Shown here: positions 40,134 to 47,733 of the stretch, piece after piece | Numbering within the stretch: the stretch's first letter is position 1 | Layout of the letters: every line of letters begins with the position of its first letter | Assembly (NCBI GenBank): GCA_045628945.1 | Contig: JAZQQG010000025.1 | Coordinates: 15,962 to 79,961, forward strand | DNA length: 64,000 bases | From: RGIG4034 sp045628945 | GTDB taxonomy: Bacteria; Bacillota; Clostridia; Lachnospirales; Lachnospiraceae | Direction: 5' to 3' | Program-made: the position numbers and the translations under genes | Notes under the pieces: model-generated | Told to the model about the DNA's origin: nothing | The model's input: only the letters and a program-made list of their open reading frames with translations | The model's database searches: none

Positions 40134-42215
40134 TTAACGACTATTTCGATTTTCTGCAATATAGAGCATCACAATCGTCTGTGCGCGGGACAGTGCCTCC
40201 TCTTCTGTAATCTGACCGTCGAAGTAGGGTGCAACACACTCATACATGATATCAAGAATCTCCCCATCCGGAATCAATACCTCCTCGATTGCATCCAGGA
40301 ATCGAATCTCTCCTGTCACATCAATCTCTTCGGAAAAAAAGAAATCAACATCATTCAGACTCATATGTGTTATCGCCTCTGTCTCATTCAACCACTGAAT
40401 CAATGCTTTTTTGCATATAGGGTAACACACAGAACCGATATATTTTACTTGTTCCGATTCACTCAAACAGAATTGCAGGAATTCTAAAGCTTCCTGTTTC
40501 TTATCTGAGGAATTCATAATGGATACAACACCATTACTAAATGATGCCATAGTACCATAGTCACCTGCTTGATACGGATATCCAATAACGTTCGCGTCAC
40601 ACTGAAACAATTGTGAATAATACTCTTTTGAATAGTAGCAATGTAATGGATCAACGTATAATGCAACCTCACCGCCCATAATACATTCTAACTTATTCTT
40701 ACCACGGTAAGCATATTGACGGCAAAAGCGCATAAGACGCTGTAATTCTTCCCGCTCTAAGTCTACTTCTCCGGTTTCATAATCATAATATTCAGATAGA
40801 TTCGCTCCAACCAACGTCAGAAACAAGTCCATTCCATCCATCCAACTAGCGTATCGGTAATTGCTCTGCTCAAATGCTTCAATTAGGTCATCATAGCGAT
40901 AACCACTTTCCAACGAAAGAGGAGAAGCGATTACATTCACACGATAGGACAGTGGAATTGCATAGACTTGGTCCCCATTGCAAAAGGCCTTACCAATCTG
41001 AATCCAATACTCTTCCGAATTCATTTGCGCCCAGAATTCCTCCGGAATTGGGTAGAAGAGATCTTTCTTGGCAAAACTTCGAAAATTGAAGTCCTGCGTA
41101 ACAATCATATCCGGTGCTTTTCCGGATACGATGTCCGTATTGAGTCTGGAATACGCTTCGTCACGTGACACGCCATTGGCGGCATAATCTTTTACACGGA
41201 TATAGTAATCCTCATTGAATCGATTATAGTCCAATATTACGCTTCGGAGAATCGCATCTAATCCCCCTACCATCCCCAGAGTAATCTCCTGCCGCACCTT
41301 CTCTTTTTCTTCTTTACGGAGAATGGAAACAGATACTTCTCTCGAATCGGAAAACGCATCATAATTCAGCAAAAAGAGCAAGTCTCCTGCGAAGCAGAAA
41401 TCATATGTTCTGTCAAAATTCACCCCCTGTGATAGTCCATTGCACACCTCTCGACTGTGCTTGCCCTCATGATAGGAGATTGCATCTCTTCCAAAAAGAT
41501 AGTAGGCTTTCCCCTCTTGATATATGCTGTTTACCCCCATATGGGACGCCTCAATCCGGGTCAACTTCTTACTATCCGTTAAATCTGGGGCAAGCCGATA
41601 GATTGTGTTTTTCTCATGTTCTATGGAGGAATAGAAACAGTTTCCTTCCTCATCACGTCCTGTTCCGGTCAAAAGACCATCGTATTGATAGGCTAGCGTA
41701 TCTCCATCCGTGAAATGATAGATCCCACTACAATTTCCATACGCATAAACTCCGTGGGTCCCATCCGATTGTATGGAGATCAGGTTGGTATCCCCATAGG
41801 GTTCCAATATCGCATTCACGTTATTTAAGCGATATACTTCATCTCCGTTTCGCCGATAGCGACACAACGAATATTGATTTCCATCCTCACACAATACCCA
41901 AATACAGTCCGCATCCGAACAGATAAGAGGTACTGCACCCTCCATTGTAAACAATTCATTCGTCTCTTCGTTCTCTGTATTCCACTCATACAGAGCCGTC
42001 TGATTCCCCTCTACAACAGCATAATCCACAACCGCGGTTGTTCCGCGGCTGTGGATTGCAATATCGCTTACATTCTGGTAGGTACATACCGTCCTGCTCT
42101 CGTATAGATTCCAATAGAATGGGGTTGGTTGCTTCTTGCCACATCCTGTAAGGAGGCAGAATAAAAAAAAGCCCCACAAAATGCCATATTGATTATATTT
42201 TCTTTTTTTTATCAT
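40134..42215 (-). CDS. Propeller/substrate-binding fusion lipoprotein, copy 1
   Basis: 693 residues. Signal peptide with lipobox CLLTGCGK. Residues about 30-330 are beta-strand repeats typical of a propeller (DADCIWVLCEDGNQYSLCRY, GNCFYSSIEHEKNTIYRLAP). From about 345 (EITLGMVGGLDAILRSVILD, YNRFNEDYYIRVKDY, SGKAPDMIVTQDFN, QALEFLQFCLS-like) it is an ABC solute-binding fold of family 1. No permease or ATPase is nearby, so it is unlikely to be an ordinary importer part and may sense or hold an extracellular ligand. It is paralogous to the protein at 42574-44652 and follows its small secreted partner by 2 nt. Confidence 0.82.
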   Translation of the reverse strand: MIKKRKYNQYGILWGFFLFCLLTGCGKKQPTPFYWNLYESRTVCTYQNVSDIAIHSRGTTAVVDYAVVEGNQTALYEWNTENEETNELFTMEGAVPLICSDADCIWVLCEDGNQYSLCRYRRNGDEVYRLNNVNAILEPYGDTNLISIQSDGTHGVYAYGNCSGIYHFTDGDTLAYQYDGLLTGTGRDEEGNCFYSSIEHEKNTIYRLAPDLTDSKKLTRIEASHMGVNSIYQEGKAYYLFGRDAISYHEGKHSREVCNGLSQGVNFDRTYDFCFAGDLLFLLNYDAFSDSREVSVSILRKEEKEKVRQEITLGMVGGLDAILRSVILDYNRFNEDYYIRVKDYAANGVSRDEAYSRLNTDIVSGKAPDMIVTQDFNFRSFAKKDLFYPIPEEFWAQMNSEEYWIQIGKAFCNGDQVYAIPLSYRVNVIASPLSLESGYRYDDLIEAFEQSNYRYASWMDGMDLFLTLVGANLSEYYDYETGEVDLEREELQRLMRFCRQYAYRGKNKLECIMGGEVALYVDPLHCYYSKEYYSQLFQCDANVIGYPYQAGDYGTMASFSNGVVSIMNSSDKKQEALEFLQFCLSESEQVKYIGSVCYPICKKALIQWLNETEAITHMSLNDVDFFFSEEIDVTGEIRFLDAIEEVLIPDGEILDIMYECVAPYFDGQITEEEALSRAQTIVMLYIAENRNSR

Positions 42216-42217
42216 TT

Positions 42218-42577
42218 CTATTCGTTGATCCTCGCTATTTGATCTGTCTGTGTAACCCCAAGGTATGTTGCAATATGTTCAGAATATACAAGATATATTC
42301 TATCGTAAGTGACATCTTTAGTAACCGAAGTCATAACATATCCCGCATTCACTTCTCTATATTCATTGTGTCTATATGTTGTTACCTCCATAACAACTTG
42401 AACTTGTCCGCTCTTAGAAAGATTTGTATACGCTGTTGCTCGAGTATCCGATATCGTATTCGTGTAATTCATCGTTGCATCCTTTACAAGCATTGACTTT
42501 GCATATGAACTAGTACCATTTGCAAGTATTAGGCTTCCCACTAAAATTACAGCTATAATCCTTCTTCTTATCTTCAT
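42218..42577 (-). CDS. Small secreted protein, copy 1 (119 aa)
   Basis: 119 residues: signal peptide to about residue 26 (VGSLILANGTSSYAKS) then a mature beta-rich domain. It is homologous to the 132-residue protein upstream: DTRATAYTNLSKSGQV here against ATRVSAYTILSKNGWV there, with similar spacing to the next Tyr-rich strands. Its ATG overlaps the stop of the upstream binding-protein gene (ATGA). No known domain; secreted partner of the adjacent propeller/binding lipoprotein is the best reading. Confidence 0.72.
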   Translation of the reverse strand: MKIRRRIIAVILVGSLILANGTSSYAKSMLVKDATMNYTNTISDTRATAYTNLSKSGQVQVVMEVTTYRHNEYREVNAGYVMTSVTKDVTYDRIYLVYSEHIATYLGVTQTDQIARINE

Positions 42578-44652
42578 TTGCGTTCCTCCATAATGATTTT
42601 CACTCTGTTCTGAATTCTGTTTGCTGCCGCTTCAGCACTCTCATCTCCACCTAGGACGCCACTTATTTCTTCATCTAAAATGTTCCATATATCATAGTCT
42701 AAGATAAAAGCCTTATTTGCTTTCTCAATGAGCTCGATACAGTATTCGATTTCTTCCTCAGTCGGTGCAGTATAAGAATACTCCCAATCATTCATCGTTG
42801 CATGTCCATAGCCCTCGATAGAAAAGCGCTCCTCTTCACTCGACCAAAACTCAACGTATTTCGACTTGTTCAAAGGAATACCTGACAGATACTGTTCCAT
42901 TTGGGTACCTGCAATCGCATACTCTATAAATTCCCAAGCCAACTCCTTTTTATCCGAATATTCACAAATACCTAACAGATTACTCGAGAAAAAAATCGGA
43001 TATACGCTTTCATTAATTCCCGGATATCCAACACTCTTGACTTCTTCGCCAAACATCTGTTGTACCATTTGCCGAATGTAAGGAGTAATGCTTCCTTGAA
43101 CAGCAATTTGCTCCTCAGGCACATTCCATGGGTATTCTGTTATTGTTCCTTGTTGCATCTTGCAATATTCGATTAAGGCAATAAAATTCTCATCATACTG
43201 ACAATAATCTCTTCCGATATCCAGAAATTCATCTTCATTACAGTTATAGAGGTCCAGAAAAATTTTGTGAATACCTTGTTGGTACAGTTTCTTATTTGGC
43301 CATTCTTTTGACATTCGCATTGCATCCGAAAGCGACCACAAATCTTCTTCCATCAGGCTTGCTGGAACCCACAGCGTGTCTACAGAAAAGTTCAATGGAA
43401 TTGCATATAATTTCGACTGAATTGACAATGCATCTATCACATTTTCAAAGATATCCTTGCGATCGATTCGCTCATCATTCGCATAGCGGGGATACAGATC
43501 CATTAATATCCCCTTCTCAATTTCAGCTTGATAATTGAAATCATTGACAACAATAAGGTCCGGATAATAACCTTGCGATATGGCTATGTTAAAATTGCGA
43601 AGCACATCATCTCGCGAGTCTCCGTACCCTTGATAATTCACAATCTTAATATAGTATTCTTCGTTTTCTCTGTTAAACTGCAAGATTGCATCTTTTAGGG
43701 CATTGTCAAGACTATCCCCGATTGCCAGCTCTATTGGTTCTCGTGTCTCTCCATTTACTCCATACTTAAGTACATAGACTTCAATCTTAGTGGTGTTTTG
43801 CGTTCTTTCATTTCGGACAACATAGAATTGATTATCATTCCCAAGGCGCAGGTCATATAGAAATGAACTATCCACGCCTAACTCAACCCAACTGATTAAT
43901 TGTCTTTCGCTCTTTTTATCGATTTGGTATAGTCCTTGTGAATTCATGTAATATATCTCATCACGAATATAGATTACATTTACTCCCCAACAGGATTCTT
44001 GCGGAGTTTCAATATATACGAATTCATCATTGTTTCTATCCATTTCATAGATAGCGGTATCCTCTGAACCACATGCCATCACTAGCGATCCATCTTCGCT
44101 TCTTCCTGTGGCACACAATAGTCCTCCATATTGCAACGTATCTATCTGTCGATTGCGATAGAAAAAGACCGTGTTGTAGTTGCCAATCAATGCAATGCTT
44201 CCATCTGCAAGACATTCTATTGATACAATTTCGTCATCCGACACTTCAGCCATAGAATCAGCTAAATTAACAATATCCATTGGCTCACCGGTGTCGGAGA
44301 GCAAGGTTAAGACATAGCCTTCCTCAAAGGATACAACCCATATACCCGCAGAATTTCTTGCAGTAAATAGGATTTCCTGATTATAGGCAAATAATTTAGA
44401 CAGCTGATAGGACAGAGAATCCCACTCCCAGATTGCATATCCTTCGTCTTCACTAACAGCAATGATCAATTTCAACGCCCCATCTTCCATAGTCGATGAA
44501 ATATCCAATACATTCATTGCTTCGCTAACGCAATAATACTCTGCAATACCTAACGTCTTCTCTTTGGGCTTACGGGAGCATCCACACATCAGAATGACAA
44601 GAACCAAACATAACACAATAGCAATTCGTCTATCGCGGAATAGGTTGTTCAT
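42574..44652 (-). CDS. Propeller/substrate-binding fusion lipoprotein, copy 2
   Basis: 692 residues, paralogue of the protein at 40134-42215. Lipobox ILMCGCSRK; N-terminal beta-repeat region (GYAIWEWDSLSYQLSKLFAY, CATGRSEDGSLVMACGSEDT) and a C-terminal family 1 binding fold (ELAIGDSLDNALKDAILQFN, RENEEYYIKIVNYQGYGDSR, YPDLIVVNDFNY, WEFIEYAIAGTQMEQYLSG). The shared phrase 'N.YGDSRDD/GVSRDEA' places both in one subfamily. It overlaps its small partner upstream by 23 nt and the next small gene by 4 nt, so the module is translated as a unit. AT-richer than the flanking operons. Confidence 0.82.
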   Translation of the reverse strand: MNNLFRDRRIAIVLCLVLVILMCGCSRKPKEKTLGIAEYYCVSEAMNVLDISSTMEDGALKLIIAVSEDEGYAIWEWDSLSYQLSKLFAYNQEILFTARNSAGIWVVSFEEGYVLTLLSDTGEPMDIVNLADSMAEVSDDEIVSIECLADGSIALIGNYNTVFFYRNRQIDTLQYGGLLCATGRSEDGSLVMACGSEDTAIYEMDRNNDEFVYIETPQESCWGVNVIYIRDEIYYMNSQGLYQIDKKSERQLISWVELGVDSSFLYDLRLGNDNQFYVVRNERTQNTTKIEVYVLKYGVNGETREPIELAIGDSLDNALKDAILQFNRENEEYYIKIVNYQGYGDSRDDVLRNFNIAISQGYYPDLIVVNDFNYQAEIEKGILMDLYPRYANDERIDRKDIFENVIDALSIQSKLYAIPLNFSVDTLWVPASLMEEDLWSLSDAMRMSKEWPNKKLYQQGIHKIFLDLYNCNEDEFLDIGRDYCQYDENFIALIEYCKMQQGTITEYPWNVPEEQIAVQGSITPYIRQMVQQMFGEEVKSVGYPGINESVYPIFFSSNLLGICEYSDKKELAWEFIEYAIAGTQMEQYLSGIPLNKSKYVEFWSSEEERFSIEGYGHATMNDWEYSYTAPTEEEIEYCIELIEKANKAFILDYDIWNILDEEISGVLGGDESAEAAANRIQNRVKIIMEERK

Positions 44653-45028
44653 AATACCGCATCATCCCCTTTCCATCTGTAAATGAATGACCTTGATAGT
44701 TTGCTGAAAACAGTACATTCCAGTCTACAACTAGGTCATCCTCTATTGTTTCTGACAGTGTCGCTGAAACTTGACCAGATGCTGAATAATGATACTCTTT
44801 TCCACAATATGTTACTAAATTACCATATGTTGCAACCCATCCATTCTTACTGAGAATTGTATAAGCAGAGACCCTAGTTGCTGTTGGTATTGATAAATCG
44901 TAATGCACGATGGAGTCTCCAACCTTCACATTCCAGGCTGCTTTTGAGTTTATTGTAGTAGTTGCTCCAAACATACTCATAACTAAAACGAATGACAAAA
45001 CTCTTCCTATTATCCTTTTTCTTTTCAT
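44630..45028 (-). CDS. Small secreted protein, copy 2 (132 aa)
   Basis: 132 residues from ATG 45028, chosen because GGAGG lies 9 nt upstream; the frame extends to a TTG at 45043 without support. Signal peptide to about residue 30 (VMSMFGATTTINSKAAW), mature part beta-rich with one Cys (NLVTYCGKEYHYSASGQVSA, ending MMRYYEQPIPR). Homologous to the 119-residue protein. It is the second ORF after the LytTR promoter, 21 nt behind the 17-residue peptide. Confidence 0.72.
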   Translation of the reverse strand: MKRKRIIGRVLSFVLVMSMFGATTTINSKAAWNVKVGDSIVHYDLSIPTATRVSAYTILSKNGWVATYGNLVTYCGKEYHYSASGQVSATLSETIEDDLVVDWNVLFSANYQGHSFTDGKGMMRYYEQPIPR

Positions 45029-45049
45029 TACTTCTTCCTCCAAATCAGA

Positions 45050-45103
45050 TTAGTCAAATACCCATTTCCAAAATTCATCCCAAAAACCAGTGATACTATC
45101 CAT
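45050..45103 (-). CDS. 17-residue amphipathic Trp-rich peptide (candidate signal or effector)
   Basis: Unannotated ORF read on the minus strand: MDSITGFWDEFWKWVFD, stop TAA at 45052-45050. Hydrophobic residues at 4, 7, 8, 11, 12, 15 and 16 and acidic/polar residues at 2, 5, 6, 9, 10, 13 and 17 give a clear amphipathic helix, in the manner of delta-lysin and phenol-soluble modulins. AAAGGTGGGA lies 5 nt before the ATG. It is the first ORF after a promoter with paired LytTR boxes, next to an AgrC-like kinase and AgrA-like regulator. It has no leader peptide or double-glycine site and no AgrB is present. Coding status rests on context and the ribosome site. Confidence 0.6.
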   Translation of the reverse strand: MDSITGFWDEFWKWVFD

Positions 45104-45148
45104 AAAAATCCCACCTTTCATTCTTATTTTATAGAAAAAGGTGGGATT
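45104..45148 (-). terminator. Terminator-like hairpin containing the peptide ribosome site
   Basis: AATCCCACCTTT (45107-45118) and AAAGGTGGGATT (45137-45148) are perfect 12-bp complements with an 18-nt loop, followed on the minus strand by T5. RNA reading through from the kinase gene would terminate here and hide the ribosome site. RNA starting at the LytTR promoter begins inside the loop, lacks the first arm and leaves the site open. Confidence 0.7.
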
Positions 45149-45155
45149 CTTTCAA
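45128..45155 (-). promoter_or_regulatory. Promoter of the peptide / secreted-protein operon
   Basis: Minus strand TTGAAA (45150-45155), 16-bp spacer, TATAAA (45128-45133). The spacer carries the first arm of the hairpin. Predicted start near 45121. Confidence 0.6.
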
Positions 45156-45158
45156 TCA

Positions 45159-45194
45159 TAACCTAACGAACGGTCGTATAACCTATTGAACGGT
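45159..45194 (-). promoter_or_regulatory. Paired LytTR-type binding sites
   Basis: Two 16-bp direct repeats, minus strand ACCGTTCAATAGGTTA (45179-45194) and ACCGTTCGTTAGGTTA (45159-45174), 14 of 16 identical, repeating every 20 bp and ending 3 bp before the -35. The ACCGTTC core fits the AgrA/LytTR consensus and the same-face spacing fits dimer activation. The distal box overlaps the kinase stop codon. Confidence 0.75.
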
Positions 45195-46499
45195 ATTTAT
45201 TGCGAAAAATAAGTCGTTTACAAATTCATTATCTTCAGTATAACAACGATATATTCCATTTGTTTTATCCATAGTGGAACGAATACTTCTCAAGCCGAAC
45301 CCGTGATTCTCACTATCCGACTTCCGTGAGTTAGATATTTCATTCATTGCTTTGTTCCATTTCTCTTGTTGCATGCTGTTCGAAATGCGCATATTAAGAT
45401 ACTCGGAGTTTTGACGGAATTCGATGGTAAGCTTCTTCTCGCCCTGCAATTGTCCAAATTCCTCGTATATGTTCTGAAATACATTGGACAGAACCGTGCA
45501 TACATCGTAGTCTGACATTGCTATTTTCGTGTTCGGCTGAACTCTTCCGATTACGCGACTTATCGTGCTCTCATCAAATCTTGAGAAATAATAATTCATC
45601 AGTATGTCGAAGCCTTCATATCCGGTATCTACACACCGTTTCTGTATTTCACCCAATTCATCGCAATATTGCTGCAGATACGCGAGGGTTTTCAAGGCGT
45701 TCTCTTGCTTAGCCAGTTCCATTACATGAATGACATGTCCCGCAGTGTCATGTCGAAACTTTCTGGTATCATGGTCTTTTTCCACAAGAAGATCATGGTA
45801 CTTTCCTTGCATCATTCTCAACTCAGATTCTTGAAGTAGCATTGTTTCAAGATTCATGTTGGTCGAATACATAATCAATGCAATCATTGCTAAAATAACA
45901 ATCGCCGCATAGGACAACATTGATACAATACGCATCACTATCTGAAATCGCGGTGATACATATAATATTCGCAGTTTTTCAAGGCCGGATATAGCAAATA
46001 CTACCACCATTGCTACAGCAAACAATAGAAATCCATATGCACGCCACGATCTATGAAAACGTTGTTCGCGTCTCGTTTGATTCATTCGGCGAATTAAAAG
46101 AACCGTAAAGATTGTAATAGAAAGCGAAAGAGCCTGAACAATCCAGAAAAACAAGAACTCACTCTTAATCGAATCATTCGACAGATAATTAACTAAGTCA
46201 AGTGCATTTTCTACTACATAACTTACCGCAATCAGAATTAAGGCATAACACAAAAAGTTAACGATAGCTTTTCGCGTTCGCTTAACTAATACAAGAAATA
46301 GTATTAACCCGATTGCCACGACATCTTCATAATATGTGACATCCGTCCGGTCTGCAAATAGTGGTATAAGAATCACCGGTGCGATCCCGATAATCAAGAG
46401 CAGATTACGCTTACTCTTAATCTCAATATCGTACATCGCAATATAGAACATTTTGACAAGTGTCAATGCATATACAACTACTGCCCCCAAATAATACAT
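45183..46499 (-). CDS. AgrC-like sensor histidine kinase (HPK10/GHKL)
   Basis: 438 residues. Six or seven N-terminal membrane helices (residues 1-215), a coiled linker, the phospho-acceptor box DTRKFRHDTAGHVIHVM (His about 251), an N box VLSNVFQNIYEEF and the ATP-lid glycines in ENHGFGLRSIRSTMD. This is the layout of peptide-sensing AgrC/ComD kinases. It starts 3 nt after the stop of the LytTR regulator and is followed at once by LytTR boxes and the secreted-peptide operon, so that operon is the likely target and possible source of its ligand. Confidence 0.88.
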   Translation of the reverse strand: MYYLGAVVVYALTLVKMFYIAMYDIEIKSKRNLLLIIGIAPVILIPLFADRTDVTYYEDVVAIGLILFLVLVKRTRKAIVNFLCYALILIAVSYVVENALDLVNYLSNDSIKSEFLFFWIVQALSLSITIFTVLLIRRMNQTRREQRFHRSWRAYGFLLFAVAMVVVFAISGLEKLRILYVSPRFQIVMRIVSMLSYAAIVILAMIALIMYSTNMNLETMLLQESELRMMQGKYHDLLVEKDHDTRKFRHDTAGHVIHVMELAKQENALKTLAYLQQYCDELGEIQKRCVDTGYEGFDILMNYYFSRFDESTISRVIGRVQPNTKIAMSDYDVCTVLSNVFQNIYEEFGQLQGEKKLTIEFRQNSEYLNMRISNSMQQEKWNKAMNEISNSRKSDSENHGFGLRSIRSTMDKTNGIYRCYTEDNEFVNDLFFAINTVQ

Positions 46500-46502
46500 C
46501 TA

Positions 46503-47204
46503 TTATCCCCCAAGTACTTTTACAAATGCATATTTTTCAAACACATCCCGTTCTCGTCTGCGGGATATCTTTAATTTTATATCTCGTAAATAATACTCGG
46601 AATTCTTTTTTTGCACATAATTCATATTCACAATTTGATTTCTGCTAATTCTGCAAAAAAACTCCTCCGTCAGTAATTGCTCGACATTACTAAGCGAATC
46701 GCTGATATGAAATTGTCCCTCCTCTGTATAAATCTCAGTCATGGAATAAGAAGATACTAATTCACAGATTAACTTCTGATCAATCTGTATCTCTCGTCGA
46801 TTGTCACTTACGTATAAATAGTTCCTACTCTTTCTCTCTATCGTGCTCTTAAGTGCCTCAGCAAATTCATCTTTCACATAGGGCTTCATAAGAAAACGAT
46901 TTGCCTCAACCCGGAAACTGTCATTTACGCAATGAATATATCCGGTTGACATGGCAATAAATGCATTCGGACACTGACTTCGTATTTTTCCTGCCAATTC
47001 GACACCATTCATATTCGGCATTTCATAATCCAGAAAGAAAATATCACAATCCCCTATTACCTGAGCCTCAAGTAATCCTTCCGCAGAATCATATCTGCAT
47101 ACACGATATTCGTTTATTCCAAGCTCTTCGAGCACCTCCTGGATAATCTTCTCTTCCTGGTTCATCGCCAAAAAATCATCATCACATAAAGCAATCGTCA
47201 ACAT
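46503..47204 (-). CDS. LytTR response regulator (AgrA-like)
   Basis: 233 residues from ATG 47204, with GAGGGG before it; the open frame beyond lacks a ribosome site and runs into the upstream terminator. Receiver domain: IALCDDD, phospho-acceptor in DIFFLDYEMPNMNGVEL, STGYIHCV, FLMKPYVKDEF. LytTR DNA-binding domain from about 130: YLYVSDNRREIQIDQKLICE, FCRISRNQIVNMNYVQKK. Partner of the kinase that follows. The paired ACCGTTC boxes downstream are its most likely targets. It lies just behind the atp operon terminator. Confidence 0.92.
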   Translation of the reverse strand: MLTIALCDDDFLAMNQEEKIIQEVLEELGINEYRVCRYDSAEGLLEAQVIGDCDIFFLDYEMPNMNGVELAGKIRSQCPNAFIAMSTGYIHCVNDSFRVEANRFLMKPYVKDEFAEALKSTIERKSRNYLYVSDNRREIQIDQKLICELVSSYSMTEIYTEEGQFHISDSLSNVEQLLTEEFFCRISRNQIVNMNYVQKKNSEYYLRDIKLKISRRRERDVFEKYAFVKVLGG

Positions 47205-47217
47205 ACTTTCCCCTCTT

Positions 47218-47256
47218 AACAAAAGCCCACATACAAGCCAAAACCTGTATATGGGC
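47218..47256 (-). terminator. Terminator of the atp operon
   Basis: GCCCACATACAAG (47225-47237) pairs with CCTGTATATGGGC (47244-47256) with two wobble positions and a 6-nt loop, followed on the minus strand by TTTTGTT. It lies between atpC and the LytTR regulator. Confidence 0.7.
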
Positions 47257-47289
47257 CATTGCTTCTGTATCATGCAATACAGTGTATAA

Positions 47290-47706
47290 CTATTTTACTA
47301 CATGAATTCTTGCAAGCGATCTTGCAAGTGCAGCCTCTGCACGAACACTGTCCAGTCCGTCTGATTTTTCCTTCAGACGATTCTCGGCACGCTCTTTTGC
47401 AGCTTCGGCACGCTGCACATCAATCTCTTCGGGCCATTCCACAACCTCTGCCATGATGGTGACCTGATCGGTAAGCACTTCCGCAAATCCTGCATGCAAT
47501 GCAGCATCCTTGGTAGCCCCATCCTTGGTAATGGTGAGAATTCCCGGAGCAATAATCATCGTGGTCGGCACGTGCTTCGCATAGATACCGACTTCACCTT
47601 CAATTGTATTGAACTCTACCATCTCTACGGTATCCTCGTAGAATACGCGGTCCGGAGTGATGATCTTGAGTACGAATTGGTTCATCTCTGCCATAGCAAT
47701 CTCCAT
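47290..47706 (-). CDS. atpC: ATP synthase epsilon subunit
   Basis: 138 residues. N-terminal beta-barrel (VLKIITPDRVFYEDTVEMVE, GEVGIYAKHVPTTMIIAPG) and C-terminal helical hairpin (QRAEAAKERAENRLKEK, ALARSLARIHV). Part of the central rotor stalk and a regulator of ATP hydrolysis. Last gene of the atp operon, 27 nt after atpD. Confidence 0.94.
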   Translation of the reverse strand: MEIAMAEMNQFVLKIITPDRVFYEDTVEMVEFNTIEGEVGIYAKHVPTTMIIAPGILTITKDGATKDAALHAGFAEVLTDQVTIMAEVVEWPEEIDVQRAEAAKERAENRLKEKSDGLDSVRAEAALARSLARIHVVK

Positions 47707-47733
47707 TCATTAGACTACCGGGTATCGGTATGA

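Noticed and set aside
42218..45028. Small secreted proteins as lactococcin 972-type bacteriocins
   Set aside because: Similar size and secretion, but the family's conserved Tyr/Trp pattern and linked multi-pass transporter genes are missing.
45029..45043. TTG start of the 132-residue secreted protein at 45043
   Set aside because: GGAGG lies downstream of it and directly before the ATG at 45028.
40134..47204. Mobile element or genomic island with defined ends
   Set aside because: The region looks AT-richer than its neighbours by eye, but no integrase, transposase, direct flanking repeats or tRNA was found.
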